DNA from: Erigeron canadensis
Taxonomy: Eukaryota > Streptophyta > Magnoliopsida > Asterales > Asteraceae
Length of the DNA: 64,000 nucleotides
Assembly: GCF_010389155.1 (NCBI RefSeq)
Contig: NC_057761.1
Span: 44,068,213-44,132,212, forward strand
Direction of reading: 5' to 3'
Position 1 is the stretch's first letter. Each line of letters begins with the position of its first letter. The notes under the pieces are model-generated. The model had not been told where the DNA came from. It did not search any database and saw nothing but the letters and a program-made list of their open reading frames with translations. Shown here in pieces: positions 24,201 to 37,222 of the stretch. The position numbers and the translations under genes are program-made.

Positions 24201-25747
24201 TTTGTTATTTATTTCAATGATAATCTAATTTTATTTATAATAGAAAGTAAAATGCATCAAAAAAAACTTTGGTGACTTTTAAACAATTTTACATTTTTAC
24301 CTGTGTTATTTTAAGCATATTTCTTATTATACGTGCTTGACTCGTTAAGATAAAATATTTCATTGATTCTTAAGCAATGGGTCAGAATGGCCACCTGTGG
24401 TTGGAATCGTACGATGATCCAGTTGCTATCTTAACTATGTTTCCCTTTCTTTGTGTTTCAGTTGTTTGGCTGGGGAAAGTGTTCATTTTTACAATGAAGT
24501 ACAACAGCTTGAAAAAATACCCGTAAACGATCCTGTAAAAAGAATTTACATGGTACGACACATCATTGAGAAGTACATAAACTCAGGTATACGTTCGAGT
24601 CTTTTATAACATGTGATGCAAATATTTTGTTAATCTACCTTTGGGTCTGTACGGAATGGAATATTAGATAATACTCATATGTGTCTGCTATAAAAGAGAA
24701 CCATAAAAAATGATATAGGATAAAAGAAAACATTTGAAGTGCGTCATATCACTTTTACATCAATCTCCTTTTAGGTGGACACCCAAAGCCATATGGATTA
24801 TATGCTTCCGTGTAAAAGTTTATGCGTTTGTACAGTTTTCAGATATAAATGACTAGCTTTCATTTCCTGATTTGTATGCAGGTGCACCTATGGAGGTAAA
24901 TATATCTCACAGGACCCGGCAAACAATTCTCACAACTCCTGATCTTGCTCAACCGGATCTTTTCAGAAATGCTGTCACTGAGGTGCTGCAGTTGCTAAAC
25001 ATGGTTAGTTCATGTAACAGGCAACGTGGGTCGGGTCAACCTGCATATATCTTAGAAAAAAGTTAATATGTTGAGTATGATAACAGAAATGTTATTAAAA
25101 TTAATTCTCTCTTTGAATAAGTTGATTTTTTATTATTATTATTATTATTTTTTGTATAGACTAAAAATACAATTTGGGCGTCTTTCAACCCATTTAACCC
25201 ATTCCCCTCTTTTGAAAAGAAAGATCTCACGTGTCTTATGAAAAGATGTGGGTTTTCTTCTATTTCTAATATGTAGCACTCCAACTTTGCTATCCATTAA
25301 CGTGTCAACCCATGAAGATTACCATATTTTCATTTTTTTTTAAGTTGCTAAGAAATTTAAGATGTTAATTTAATTAAAATTTCTGCATTTGGTCCATGAG
25401 TGAAGGGTATTTGGAACCTTCAACTTGAAATATATTCTACTGAAATATTGCAATTTCTCATAAGATATACATATTTATTTAGGTTTATGCTCTAAACTAA
25501 ACCTCTTTCTTTCTTGTTCTTCCACTTATAGAACTTGGCAAAAGATTATTGGTCATCCATGTTCTTCATGAAGTTCAAAGAAGAAGCTGCTATGAGAAGT
25601 GCTGATCATGAACTTGAACAAGTAAACGGTTGGAATTTTTCTCCAAGATTAAGCTCTGTTCATTGTCCCGACGATCCTTTCTATCAAGACCACATTCCAA
25701 GGGATCCACCTAACCACGATTTTCATGTTTCATACTCGACAAGATGA
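21284..25747 (+). CDS. RGS1: RGS1, seven-helix regulator of G-protein signalling
   Basis: Eleven exons: 21284-21360, 21774-21894, 22020-22083, 22170-22254, 22389-22462, 22753-22944, 23274-23362, 23784-24022, 24462-24586, 24882-25003, 25532-25747. Joined in frame they give 467 residues; Arabidopsis RGS1 has 459. The N-terminal half has the conserved [15 protein letters not shown] start, the [13 protein letters not shown] and [15 protein letters not shown] segments and seven hydrophobic helices. The RGS box starts around [13 protein letters not shown] (about residue 290) and runs to [15 protein letters not shown]. The tail keeps SPRLSSV and DDPFYQDH, the region phosphorylated during sugar-induced endocytosis in Arabidopsis. 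The protein is a plasma-membrane GAP for the G-alpha subunit in glucose signalling. No break is visible. Introns 7 and 8 hold dispersed repeats. Confidence 0.96.
23384..23692. repeat. Dispersed intronic repeat (AGAGGTGGCA...GGGTTA family)
   Basis: Begins AGAGGTGGCAGCTTC and contains GATCAAATGGGTAAAATAAA and CCGATCCACCAAATTACTCG words. Related sequence with the same AGAGGTGGC / AATGGGT vocabulary recurs at 24060, 53353, 54090, 35700 and 19180. It is most likely a decayed hAT-like non-autonomous element, but the ends are not exact. Confidence 0.45.
24060..24404. repeat. Dispersed intronic repeat, second copy in RGS1
   Basis: Starts AGAGGTAGCAAAATGGCC and ends near GGTCAGAATGGCCACCTG, which are imperfect inverted ends. 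The interior has the GACGGGTTGGGTAGCAGGTC core shared with other copies in this window. It sits in intron 8 of RGS1. Confidence 0.5.
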
Positions 25748-26400
25748 TATGAAGATGCTAAGATGCTGTTTCTAATTGCATAAATGCCCTTATACATCTA
25801 CCGAAGTGGTATCCTGGCTGGTTGAAACCCAAGCAACATTTGGCCCACCCTCTTTATCCATTGCCTATGGGATAGGGGAGATTTTAACCTTGTCATGAAC
25901 CACGAGTCTCGGGCTGTTAACTCTCTATAGGGGAAAAGTTGAGCCCTTCGCTCCTAAAAGATTTCGTTTCTAGTGAATGAGATCACTCAGGAAGAAATTT
26001 TGCCATGTTGTACCATTGTATGTACAGTAAGTTGTCATTAAAATATTGGTATAGTTCATTTCGGGTTTCATTTGCTTTTACTTCCATAGTGAAGAGAAAT
26101 CGATATTTGTTTCGGTTGATGAAAAACTACCAGTGAGATGAAAACGTAGGGAATTGATATTCATATCAACTTTCATTAAATACTTAGTACAACATGTTGT
26201 CATACTTGTTCGTTGTGGTAAATATATAAAAATAATGATACAAATATCACTCCTAAAAACATAAGATGAGATTTTGATTCAAATCGGATACAAGGGATGA
26301 GACCTTTCATTGTGGTATACATATTTTGTGTACACTTGATAGTAATGTTTGTTTATTAAACTGAATAAGAAGATGGTTATCTTACTTATTTATATCTATA
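25748..26400. other. RGS1 3' UTR and flank
   Basis: No further gene. The first few hundred bases are probably 3' UTR. AATAAG and AATATA words are present but no single poly(A) signal stands out. Confidence 0.4.
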
Positions 26401-27468
26401 CTAGGTATTTTACCCGCACGATGTGCGGTAGTTAAAAAAATTATTTAAATACATGAGTAAAAAAAATAATTGTATAGATTAATTTTGTTAAAGTTAACTA
26501 TGTTATAATTTGTGGTCAATTCCCAAATTATTATAGCCATCTAAATTTACTAAATTACTTGTTAAAAAAAAAAGAAAAAAAGAATACCTAAACAAAATAA
26601 GAAAAAAAAATCATACTTTATGAAGATATGTTATGTGGTGTAGATAATAAATCATCTAATAGTTGCAAAATCACTTTTGTTTTTATGGGACATATACAAC
26701 CTGGAGAAAATTTATAGATAACTTGTCACACAACATATGTAATAAAAAGAAAAATCATAATATTACAACAAATTTAAATCATTAAAAAAATGGATTATAA
26801 ACGGGTCTACACATTACGTTAATTTAAAGAATTGATTACCTTGAAATCGTTGTACTCATTTTAAAATACCGACTCACTTGTGCATGCTTATTCTAACTCC
26901 ATAACATGAAACAATTAAAATTTGTTTTGCTTTATATAAGTTACGGTTAGGAAAACATTGAAGTTGTTTTTCATATCATTTTCAAAATTTCGGACGATAA
27001 TTTTGGTCCATACCTATGATGATTGATGAGTAGTCGTTTCCTATATTGTAAAGTTTAATTAAATTAGATTGTTAATTTTTAACCAAGATTTATACAGAAT
27101 TTTATATTATTTTAATTTTTTGTATTTAGTTTCAATATTTTGTATGATATTTGCACCAAAAAAGAACTAATAATGTAGAACAACTTTTTCAACATATTTA
27201 CTTTAATTTGTATGATATTATTTTCTTTTCTATATATTGTATTTATCTTTATTTTTATATAATCATATGTACTTTTATTTTATTCTAATCTAATTTGAAT
27301 TTTCTAATTCTAATTCTAATATAAATATATAAGATAAAATATTGTAAAAAAATATGGGGATGCCACATAAATTATAATCCATGTGGCAATATTATAAAAT
27401 ATGTTTGAGTTGTAGAACCTTTAAAATCATTCGGATTCCTACTGTTTTAATAATTATATATATATATA
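26401..27468 (-). mobile_element. Non-autonomous Helitron
   Basis: On the minus strand the 3' end shows hairpin CCGCACATCGTGCGG, GTAAAATAC and CTAG followed by T (26400). The 5' side reads TATATATAATTATTAAAACA and GTAGGAATCCG, typical of this group; the exact 5' TC is blurred by a TA run. The interior has no coding sequence. Confidence 0.65.
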
Positions 27469-27472
27469 CACA

Positions 27473-28040
27473 CAAGGATTTTTACCCCGCACGATGCGCG
27501 GCTCTTGAATTATATTTTTAAAACTTTTAGTATTGAATCAATAAAATCTCTAATAAGCAATGCTTAGATAAAAAATTATATAAACTAATTGAAAATATTT
27601 AAAAATCAAATATTCAAAACTTTCTTAATAGTCAAATCCACTGCATAAATGAGTGGACAAACAAAATATTAGAATACATACAAACAATTAGCAACTAACA
27701 ATTTTGTGAAATAAACTTGTTATATTGATTTAGTATAAAACACACATTGATATAGACGCTTCTATATGTTAGTAATTAACAAACTTATATATTGGAAAAA
27801 ATGTGCTAGCAATTATTTATTTGGAAACAAATTAAAAATTGATTAATTTATTCATAATATGTTGTGATTTTATTTTATTAATATTGTAACAAAAAAGGAA
27901 TGTAGTATATATTAAATGGGAAAAATTCATAAAGATGACACATAGGAAATATATTATGTGGCAAAATTTAAAGATAGCTTTAAGTTGAGTTGGATGACCT
28001 TAAAAAGCTAGGATAACTATTGTTTTATTAGATATATAGA
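27473..28040 (-). mobile_element. Non-autonomous Helitron in tandem with the previous one
   Basis: On the minus strand it begins TCTATATATCTAATAAAACA after an A. It ends with the hairpin CCGCGCATCGTGCGGGG and a degenerate terminus (CCTTG in place of CTAG). It has the same orientation as, and lies right next to, the copy at 26401. Confidence 0.6.
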
Positions 28041-28044
28041 TCTA

Positions 28045-28690
28045 TCTCTACTACATTATAAAACATTTGTTCCTTTTAAGTTTTTTCAACTTTTCAACAA
28101 TATAAACTTACTAATGCATAATGTACAATATGTCTATATACATCTCAACCACTCATTTTTCTCTCTTCTTAAATCTCAAACACTCATTTTTTTCTCCCCT
28201 CCATAAATTACTTTATCTCTTCAATTCATTCAAAATCTTTTATCTTGAAAACTGTACATTAATAAATTATAAAAATTATATGAGTGTTCTTATAATTTCA
28301 TGCTCTTTCATTAGATATGTCATTCGATATACTTTCGAGTAATTTTTAAAACTAAGGGCGGAGCCCATATGACTAAAGCATTTGGTTATTACTCTCTATG
28401 TCATATTACATCCTATGACCTATCACACTCTATGACCTATCACCCCCACCATCTTACCGCTGCATCGTGCAGATACTTTGTCTCGTACTATATTATAAAG
28501 CAAATATGATTTTCAACTTTCAACATTCAACAATGTACATATACTCATGTATGATGTAGCTCATTACATCAATAACCTATATTACTCGCCACCACTGCGC
28601 TCTCCCACCACCACCCGTCACCGCTACCGCCATGACATCACCACCACCGGTGCCACCTCCACCACCGCTGTAACGCGCAGACACCATTTT
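28045..28690 (+). mobile_element. Two Helitron-like remnants in plus orientation
   Basis: TCTCTACTACATTATAAAAC at 28045 is a typical Helitron 5' start. A hairpin-like CTGCATCGTGCAG lies at about 28462. A second start-like TCGTACTATATTATAAAGC follows and ends near CCGCTGTAACGCGCAG. The expected CTRR ends are lost, so this is a decayed tandem pair. Confidence 0.45.
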
Positions 28691-30004
28691 TGTAACTTAT
28701 ATATAGAGTTTGCTCGAGGAACATGAGATATACAATGAATGATCAAATGCAAAACCTATATATATATATATTGTTATTTCTAGGTTTTTACTCATTTTAT
28801 TTTATTTTTTTAAATTAGTTTCGATTCAGACGTGTTGGAGACAATTTAACCAGCGATTTGTTGGACCTCCAACCCCCTGCTCATGAAAAATACCTTGAGA
28901 TAAAAAACTTAATAATCGAACCTGAGACATTGAAAAAAGCTTATATCCGAGACCCACATAATGGATTTAAAAGATATTGGCCAATGTTTACAAATTATTA
29001 ACTAAAAAACATTATTAAAACAAAATAATACAATTAATCACAAAAAATAAAGGTTAACCAATGTAGTATTATTGATTGAACACGTATTGTCTATGAGAAA
29101 GTAAATCTTAAAAACTATTTTGGATATTATGCTATCTTTTTGAAAAACAATTTAAATTATATTATTTTTTTTCTAACAAAGTTAAATTTCTATTTGTTAT
29201 TTAGACTATGAGGAATATTAGTCATTATGGGGTTTTCCCCTCTTATTTTCTTAGAGCAAGACTTTAAAAATAGAAGCTTATGAGAGACCCACAATGTAAA
29301 AGTAAATTGATGGAGCAAGTATTGATGGGCCCTTAAAGATTTCTTTTCACCTAATAAAATTTATAATAATGGTCAGTCTCTTCTGAATATCTCTTCCATT
29401 TCACCCGTCAACTTTCTCACGCCACACCCCCTTTCTCTCTCCAGAACGCCCCTCGGGGCAATGTGCGGGGCGTCCTAGGGCATTCCAGAGGCGTTCACGC
29501 GCGTTAAAAGTGCAATTTCACGTCTTGCTTCGGATAGTCTTAGATTATATGGAGTGCGGTACATATGACTCCGACACCGCCTTAGAAAGCTCTTGAACTA
29601 TCCCAAACATTGCCCCATGGAACGTTTTGCCCTTTTTACTTTGTTTTTCTTTTTAATGCAAATAAACAAATACTTTCGTTTTAGAGGAGTTCGTTTTTTT
29701 CCCTTGTTGTTTTTTGTGTTACATGTAGTTTTTTTCGTAACCAATTTTCTTTTCTATGTTGGATGTCCCTTGAAGAAACCTTGCTAGAAATAATTTCCTT
29801 AAACATATAAAAAAAATTGAGGTAAAAATATTACAGTATTTCTTTTTGGAAATTTCCTTTTGATATATGTTTGCGGGAAACCAAACCCCTAACTTCACGC
29901 CCACCCCTTAAACCCTACCCGAAAAATAAAAAGAAAAAGGAAAATTTTTCCCACTTCATCTTAAATACACTCAGCTACCTACTCCAAAATTACCTTCTGA
30001 AAAA
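28691..30004. other. Intergenic with transposon debris and leader of the next gene
   Basis: Around 28905-28930 ATAATCGAACCTGAGACA resembles an inverted tRNA B box. At 29442-29630 the words AGAACGCCCCTCGGGGCAAT and ATTGCCCCATGGAACGTTTT are imperfect inverted repeats around a GC-rich core, possibly a MITE. The last about 100 bases are a 5' UTR. Confidence 0.4.
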
Positions 30005-33000
30005 ATGGCGGAACTTGATGCCGGTGCCGATAAAACAAAATATAACACCGTTTTCATCGATACAAATCTCGACACTCGTCTCGTGACAGTCGTCTCCGAT
30101 TCCGATACCGTTCACGATCTTAAACGTATTACGAGTATTTATTTGCTTAAATAACTACTTTTGTTATTGTTGTTGTTTTATCATTTCTAGATTTTTATTG
30201 TTTATTTATATTTTAATTATTAGGAAATCTATAAGGAGTTTTTGAATATAATGCTCAAAATACTATTTGTATGTACCATACTTTAAACTTGTTTGTTTCA
30301 TTTATTTGCTTGTATATGTATATATCTATGATGTGGCATTACTTGCTGATATGTAGTTACGTATAGTTGCAATTATCGAAAGCTTGATACGATATATAGA
30401 TTTTAGCGGTTACCTTTACAAACACTTATTCCGTGTGTTTAGATCGGTTGGATGGATTGAGCTTCAATTATAATGTATAGGACCTATTTGCGGTTTCGTT
30501 TTATTTAAATTTAAAATCTATGTAGATACATATACGAGAAATAGCTTGCGACCATACCTATGGCTTAAATTCTAGCCTCTTTATTTTCATGCTTTCTTCT
30601 GACGGCAGGAGAAAGCTGAAATCAAAAGGGATGTGTCTATATATGTATCTCTTGACTCGAAATGGGAGCAGGTTTGAAAAAGCATCGTAGGTAGAATTGC
30701 GGGTGTTGTGGTGCTACACTACTACTAACACTAACAGATATGTGTTAGTAGTAGACAACTTAAGATGAATGAATCAAGGTAGTGACACATGATCAGTTAG
30801 TATTTATTAGTCGATGATGTTAATATTTCGTTTGGTAGTGAGAGTTTTAACATTAGGGGAGTACCAGTGTAGGCTTAAAATTATTGTACAATATCTGTTA
30901 ATGTGTCGGTCGTACTACTGATGAAGCTATTAAGGCTGCGACGTACTTGTTGGTACTTGGTACACAATCGTTTGTGGATGTTAATATATCTTACAAAGTT
31001 AAACATCTGGGCAAGGAAAAACGTATTCATTATAGTAGATTTAGTCTAACAGCTCATGGTCTAATTGCGGATGTTGTTGCAACATATGTGATATCAATCT
31101 TTATTTAGGGTAAAGGGTGTCGGTATCACCAGTAAAAAATTACTTGTAGTGAATTTAAGAGTTATAGAGATTTTGTGTCGATTTTTACTTTAAACTAACC
31201 TGCAATCCAACACAAACTTAAAACTATCAGCTAGTAGATGTCCATAACCCAATAATTATAAAACACATGGTGAAACATATGCTATCAGCTGTTTGTTGGC
31301 TGTCTTGAATGTATATAAGTAAGCATCCTTGTGTACGTTTAACTAAAATGGCGACAACATTTTTTGTGTGCAGGGAAACTAGTGTTAGAGCACCATCGGT
31401 GCTTTCCTGAATTTGGAGATGTTAATGTTCGTTGTTTGAAGGTATTTTCATTCTTTAGTTTGTTAAACAATATCAAACTTGTTTTTTTTTTCTTATCTAT
31501 TCTTCAACTTCTCTGATGTGGCAGGTTAAACGGAGAGGAAACTTCTATCACTTGGTAGACTCTATGCTTGTTAAGAGTGCATTCGGGGCTCCTAAAAAGG
31601 ATTGGTTCGTCACAGTAGAAGCTTCTCGTCCAGAGCAAGATGGTGTTCGACATATGGATAGACGTCATGCTGGGGATCAATTAGCCTTGCCGTGGGTAAC
31701 AAATAGCCGATCAGTAGATAGACATGATAATCATGCAGACAGAACATCGAACCTGTCTCTTGATTGTGGGTCACCGTCAATGCATCCCGTAATTGCACCG
31801 TGTCTGAATCTGAAAGTTCCTAGCAGTGATAAGTTTACTTCTGGTGATTCTTGTAAAGATGTTTCACACAATATCGGGGAAGATAGGTCTACTAATGATG
31901 ATGGTTGGAAAAATTCAAAACCAGATTCAAAGAAGCGGTTAGACACAAAAGTGCAGGAGGAGCTTCTTACCGTAAATAAGACAAAATCCAAGAAAAGAAC
32001 ACGTGAAGTGCAGAATAAGAAGTCACTTGAGGATGCTGCAGGATTTGGACCATCTGTGAAGAAACAATGCAAGACACAAAGACTAGAAGGCAATGTAAAA
32101 GCTTTAGAAGAGGACGTTGCTTCAAAATCTGGTACTGGAAAGCTAAAACACAAGGCAGCAAGCAAAATCGATGAAAGTTTATATGAACCCGAATTAGAAA
32201 GTAAAGATTTGGGTGATGAAAATACTCGAGGTGAAAACAATACTGCTCCCAATCAAGTAGGCACCAGTGTCCCTTCCATTGTAGAAAATGTTCAAGCAGA
32301 GACGCATTCTCCAAAAAACACAAAAGCAAGTGAAACTGTTCCTGAAGCTGCAATGTCTGTGGAAAAGAATTTCCAGCAAGAGATGCCTTTTGGAATATCT
32401 CAGATGGAGAAAGACACTGAACTTCTCCAACAATCAGCTGTGGACAATGAAATACCTTCTTCGTCAATGAGTAAGTACATGGAATACCTCTATGTACATT
32501 TAACTTACACATGCAACAAATAACTTCTCTTGCCTTTTCTACTATAGAGTACCAGATTAGGTTACATGTTTTGCCTATAGATATCACTGATAGCTAGTTA
32601 ATCTGTTAAGATAAATATATAATATTCCTTACTGAAAAAAACGCTCTCTTGAAAAAAGTACATTAGTTATCCAACCACTTAAGAGTATATTGTAAATATA
32701 TGCAATTTAACCAACATATTTTATGCCAGGACTTGGTAACTTGATAGGCTTGATTTTGAGTCCTTTCATGTCATAGGTGTGACTCATCTTTCAAGACGAG
32801 CAAATAAGAAAAAAACTTGTTTGTGCCATAATGGATGTTAAAAGTAATGTTTTAAGGGTGTTAAATTTTGAACAGCAATTAAACAATGCTTGCACACGTT
32901 AATTTTGAACACTTGTAAGGACTTGTGATTTTGAACTTGATGCTTATGCAGTAACTGTTACAGGCCATGCGAAAGCTGCAGAATGTTCAACCAAACAAAA

Positions 33001-36000
33001 AGCAGCTGAAAAGGAGGTGTCTTCTACATCTTTCAGCAAAGAACTTCATAACGTCAACATGGATACCATGGATTCATCCCATAAAGATTTAGGATCAACG
33101 GGACAGGACTCTCCAGCTGGTGTGGTTGATAAGCAAAAAAAAGAAAGAGTTGAAGGTAAGAAGAGAAAGTACAAAAACTCTGTTGTAGAAAGCCAAGATG
33201 AATTGCTAGTGAAACACGCTGATAATGTTGTGGGTCATATTTCTTCAACTGTTCCTGCTCGAGTCTTTGATGAGAAAAGTGTTGATGCTCCTGAGATAAC
33301 TGGTACAGGCCATTCAAAAGCTGCAGAATGTTCAACCAAACCTAAAGCAGCTGAAAAGGAAGTGTCTCCAACATCTTTTAGCAAAGAACTTCATAACATC
33401 AACAAGGATGCCATGGATTCATCCCATAAAGATGTGGGATCAACAGGACAGGACTCTCCAGCTGATGTGATTGATAAGCGTAAGAAAGAAAGAGGTGAAG
33501 GTAAGAAGAAAAAGTCCAAGAAGTTGGTTGTAGAAAGCAAAGATGAATTGCTAGTGAAACATGCTGATAATTTTGTGGGTGATATTTCTTCAACTATTCC
33601 TGCTCGAGTCTTTGATGAGAAAAGTATTGATGAAAAGAAGAATGACAAGGATGCTCTATCTAGTGCTGAAAGGAATGAAGTTTCAGAAAAAACATTAATG
33701 GATGATTCTTCTGGGTATGCCACTAAGAAAGGTGATGTTATATTTGCGAAAGAGGTGGAAGTATCAGAACCAACTGAGAGCATGGAAGAACATTTGAAGA
33801 AGCAATCAAAAGATACCAGAGGAGATAGAAAAGCAATAAAAAACGTTGGAAGAGTTTCCTTAAGAATCGATGAGTCTATTGTGAAGCATACTAGTGATGC
33901 TACAACTGCAACAAATGAAGAAAAACTTTCCCCTCGTTTTGAAAGGAAAGAAAGTGTGGAGATGAATATTGATGCTTTGCCTGTTGATCATGGTAGAAAT
34001 GATGATATTATGATGAACAATGATGTTGAATCTTCAAAAACTGATAATGATGCAAGTATAGTTAATGCCAAGGGTGTTAATGATAACTCGGAGAAGCAGA
34101 ATGAGAAGATGGATGATGGAACTAAGAAAAGCAAAACAAAAAAGAAAGCCAAAAAATCTGCTGGAAGAAGTGACAATGGTGCACTTGTGGCAAATGAGGA
34201 AAAACTATTGCCTCAAACCGAAGGGAATGAAAATATGGAGATGGCATCAATAGATGCTTTGCATATTGATCATGTTAGAAATGATGATATTCCATTGAGT
34301 AATGATGTCGAGCTTTCTAGAACTGAGAAAAATGTGTCTCAAGTTAATGCTGGAGGTATCACTGATGAATTAGAGAAGCAGAATGAGAAGAGGGATGATG
34401 GTACAAAGAAGAGTAAGAAAAAGAAAACCAAAAAGTCTGCTGGAAGAAGTGAAGATACTGGGATTGTGACAACTGAGGGAAAACCTTTGCCTTCATCTGA
34501 TATCCCAAAGGATAATTCTCATGCTATTGACTTCTTGCGCTACTTTGTTCCTCAACCAGAAAATAGTGCTCCTACTGACATTGGGGAAGATGGGAAAGAT
34601 GCTAAATTGCCGAGGGAGAAGAAAAAGAAGAAGACAGAAGTACCGTCTTTTGTGGAAACTGAACATGATCTACAGCAATCACTAGCTTTACATGATAACA
34701 AGCAGAACAGAGAGCAAGATGATTCCAGGGATGGTATTGCCATTCAGGCTCAGAAATCTCTTTCAAGAAAAGAAAACAACAAAGCTTTGTTATCTTCAAA
34801 AAAGATATCTGAAGTTGCTAATGATGTAGTAAAAGATCAAAAGACCCGTAATATAGATGAAGTAAAAACTCCAAAAGCGACAATAAAGATTGATGCCAGC
34901 AGGGCCCCTAAAACCAAGACTTCAGAAGTATCTAACGGTGTAGTAAAAGATCAAAACACCCGTAACACTGATGAAGTAAAAACTCTTAAAAGGACAATAA
35001 AAGTTGATGCCATCAGGGCCACTAAAACAACACAGGCTAGTAAAGGAAGCAGAGGACCATCACCTGAATTAAGCTCAATGTCAGAAAATCTTGGCAGATC
35101 TTTTCCCGATAAAAAGAGAAATCAACGGCAGTCAACTCTGGGCCATTCTCACTTTAATTCCTCCAAGGAAAGTGCACCAGCAGTCAAGGGTTTGTTACGT
35201 ACACCTGGAGCAATATTTGGGGATGATAGTGATGAGAGTTCTGCTGATGATAATGCAACTGTAGGTTCAGATTCCAGTACACGCACTCCCTCAAGAAGGT
35301 CATCATCATCAGAGGAAAGTGACAGTGCTTCTAGTGTAGACACAAGGAAAAATGGTAAGTGAACTTATATGTATCTGTTTTGTATTCTTGATTCATCTGT
35401 AAGCTTCTAACATTAGTCTCAAATTGTCCCAGTCGTGAAAAGAAAGGGCGCTTATAGCAAGAGCACTATGAACTCACGGTAAGTTTAGTTAACTTCGAGT
35501 TTCATTCTTTTTACTTCTTGTAAGTTACAAGTTCAAACAGGTTATTTTAGTAAGAAATGATACAAGTTCAGATCAAAGCACATATTGCCTGTTTGTACTT
35601 TTCATAAATAATTAATGCATTAAATATGAGTTCAATAACATCAAAACAGTACTCTTTGAGGAATTGAGGGGAAAAGGATTTTTAGAGGTTTGTGCATCTA
35701 ATATTTGGACTTTCAACTTGTTCAACCCATTTCCATTTTAAATGGGTTTTTCTTTTTGACCTGTTTGAGATGAAACACAACCCAAACTAATCTTTGCATA
35801 AGTAAATGGGCCAGGGACATTTCATACTTGCACCTGCAGGATTTTTCAACAGTATCAAGATAAGGTGTATAGCAGTAATATTCAGAAAATAGCACTATGT
35901 TCCATAGTGTCATTTTCGTAGCATTTATATAAAGTTCTTGATTTCGTGCTCATGTTGACAGGAGTTCAGAGACGAAATCAATGTCTGATCTTTTAAGAAG

Positions 36001-36097
36001 TTCATCTAGATTCAAGAAAGCCAGGTTCAGTGCATCACAACAGGTGGGCGATTCAGAAAGCCAGCCCGTGGACTTCGTTCCTGAGAGTCAACTATGA
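30005..36097 (+). CDS. Large Lys/Ser-rich, probably nuclear protein of unknown function
   Basis: Six exons: 30005-30125, 31374-31441, 31525-32470, 32952-35354, 35433-35478, 35962-36097. Phases agree and give 1239 residues. The first about 100 residues look folded (VFIDTNLDTRLVTVVSDSDT, then LEHHRCFPEFGDVNVRCLKV and RRGNFYHLVDSMLVKSAFG) and recall a ubiquitin-like or other small alpha/beta domain. I know this N-terminus only from uncharacterised plant proteins. The rest is disordered, with many KKSKKKK blocks that would act as nuclear or nucleolar signals, and an acidic/serine tail (GDDSDESSADD, SSSSEESDSASS). Three separate tandem duplications enlarge exon 4. The composition recalls SRP40/Nopp140-like nucleolar proteins, but that is an inference from composition only. 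Confidence 0.85.
32960..33640 (+). repeat. 345-bp in-frame tandem duplication (unit A, two copies)
   Basis: ACAGGCCATGCGAAAGCTGC at 32960 recurs as ACAGGCCATTCAAAAGCTGC at 33305, a period of 345 bp (115 codons). Both copies code for KAAECSTK, SFSKELHN, DSSHKD, GSTGQDSPA, DELLVKHAD and PARVFDEKS. Most differences are single substitutions. Confidence 0.95.
33912..34500 (+). repeat. 279-bp in-frame tandem repeat (unit B, two and a part copies)
   Basis: Units start at 33912, 34191 and 34470, exactly 279 bp (93 codons) apart. Shared words are NEEKL, IDALPVDH/IDALHIDH, RNDDI, EKQNEK, DDGTKKSK and KKSAGRS. The third copy stops after a few codons. Confidence 0.93.
34806..35033 (+). repeat. 114-bp in-frame tandem duplication (unit C)
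   Basis: Two 38-codon units code for SEVANDVVKDQKTRNIDEVK and SEVSNGVVKDQNTRNTDEVK followed by related TIKIDA / TIKVDA words. This is the third, independent duplication in the same exon. Confidence 0.93.
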
Positions 36098-37222
36098 GTA
36101 AGATATAAGTTAAGTGGTAACTCGGTCTAAAATTTCTATTCCAGCGTAAGTGCCAATACTATAGTCCTAGGTCTGGGATATGCCTGTATAACAAGGCAAG
36201 TTTTTGCCTGCCTGCCAATTTTGTTTTGGGAACTATTTTGAGATATGTTTGGTTGCATCTTGTTTTGACATATTGCCCATGGAAATTAATGATCAAGAGT
36301 TGATATAGCAAGCTACCCAATTAATACTTAACGCGAATTCAAGTTTTTAGAGCAGGCTATCTATTATCTAGTTCGTTAAAAACCAGATTTCTTTTATAGA
36401 CAGATATATACGGAGGACTGGAGGAGAAGGTAAACTAGCTGCAAAAAAATATGTTTGAATAAAATCATGCTTACGGATACTCTACTAAAATCACTCAAAC
36501 TTATTAGGTTGACAATTAGAAAAACAAAAACAGTTAGGTTCAAATTTTATGAAAGTCACTTAAATAAAACTTGGTTCATTGGTTGCCATTCCATGTAATA
36601 TCCAAATTAATTAATCCAAATTAGCATACATAAATACAAATTTCGTGGAATAAGTAGTCTCTTATTATAATTTTACAATGGAACAACTTTAATTAATAAG
36701 CGTAAAACCAAGTTTAATTGGGTACGTTTAGTGAAACATGAATTAAATTTTTAGCGACTTAAACCCTCATCATATTATTAATCAACACATTAATGTAATA
36801 ATGTTATTTCAACACATTAATGTTACTTATATTATATATTTTTGCTTCTATAATTTTACGTGGTATACATAAATCGAATATTGTAAATTGTAAAGTAGTT
36901 TGAAAAATTGAAATTTGTATGTGTTTTTTTTTTTTTTTTTCTGCTTTAAGCTAAATGGCATATTTTAAATCTATTTGAAATAAATGTTTTGTGTAGAGAT
37001 GGTTTTATATTTATTGGATTAAGATCCTGAGACGATCTCAATCCATACTTTGTTATATCTTCTAAATCAGAATGCTTGATATTATCATTACATTACATAA
37101 TAAAATTGGAACGCCTAATATACTTCGTGCCATTACAGAGTTTAACTTTTAACAATATATTGCACCAAAAGATCAAAGTTAGTTATATTAATACACATAA
37201 CAAAACATGTATATATAACATA
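36098..37222. other. Spacer between two convergent genes
   Basis: 3' UTR of the Lys/Ser-rich gene, then AT-rich sequence with an 18-base T run near 36926-36940. No gene is seen. The methyltransferase gene faces it from the right. Confidence 0.5.
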
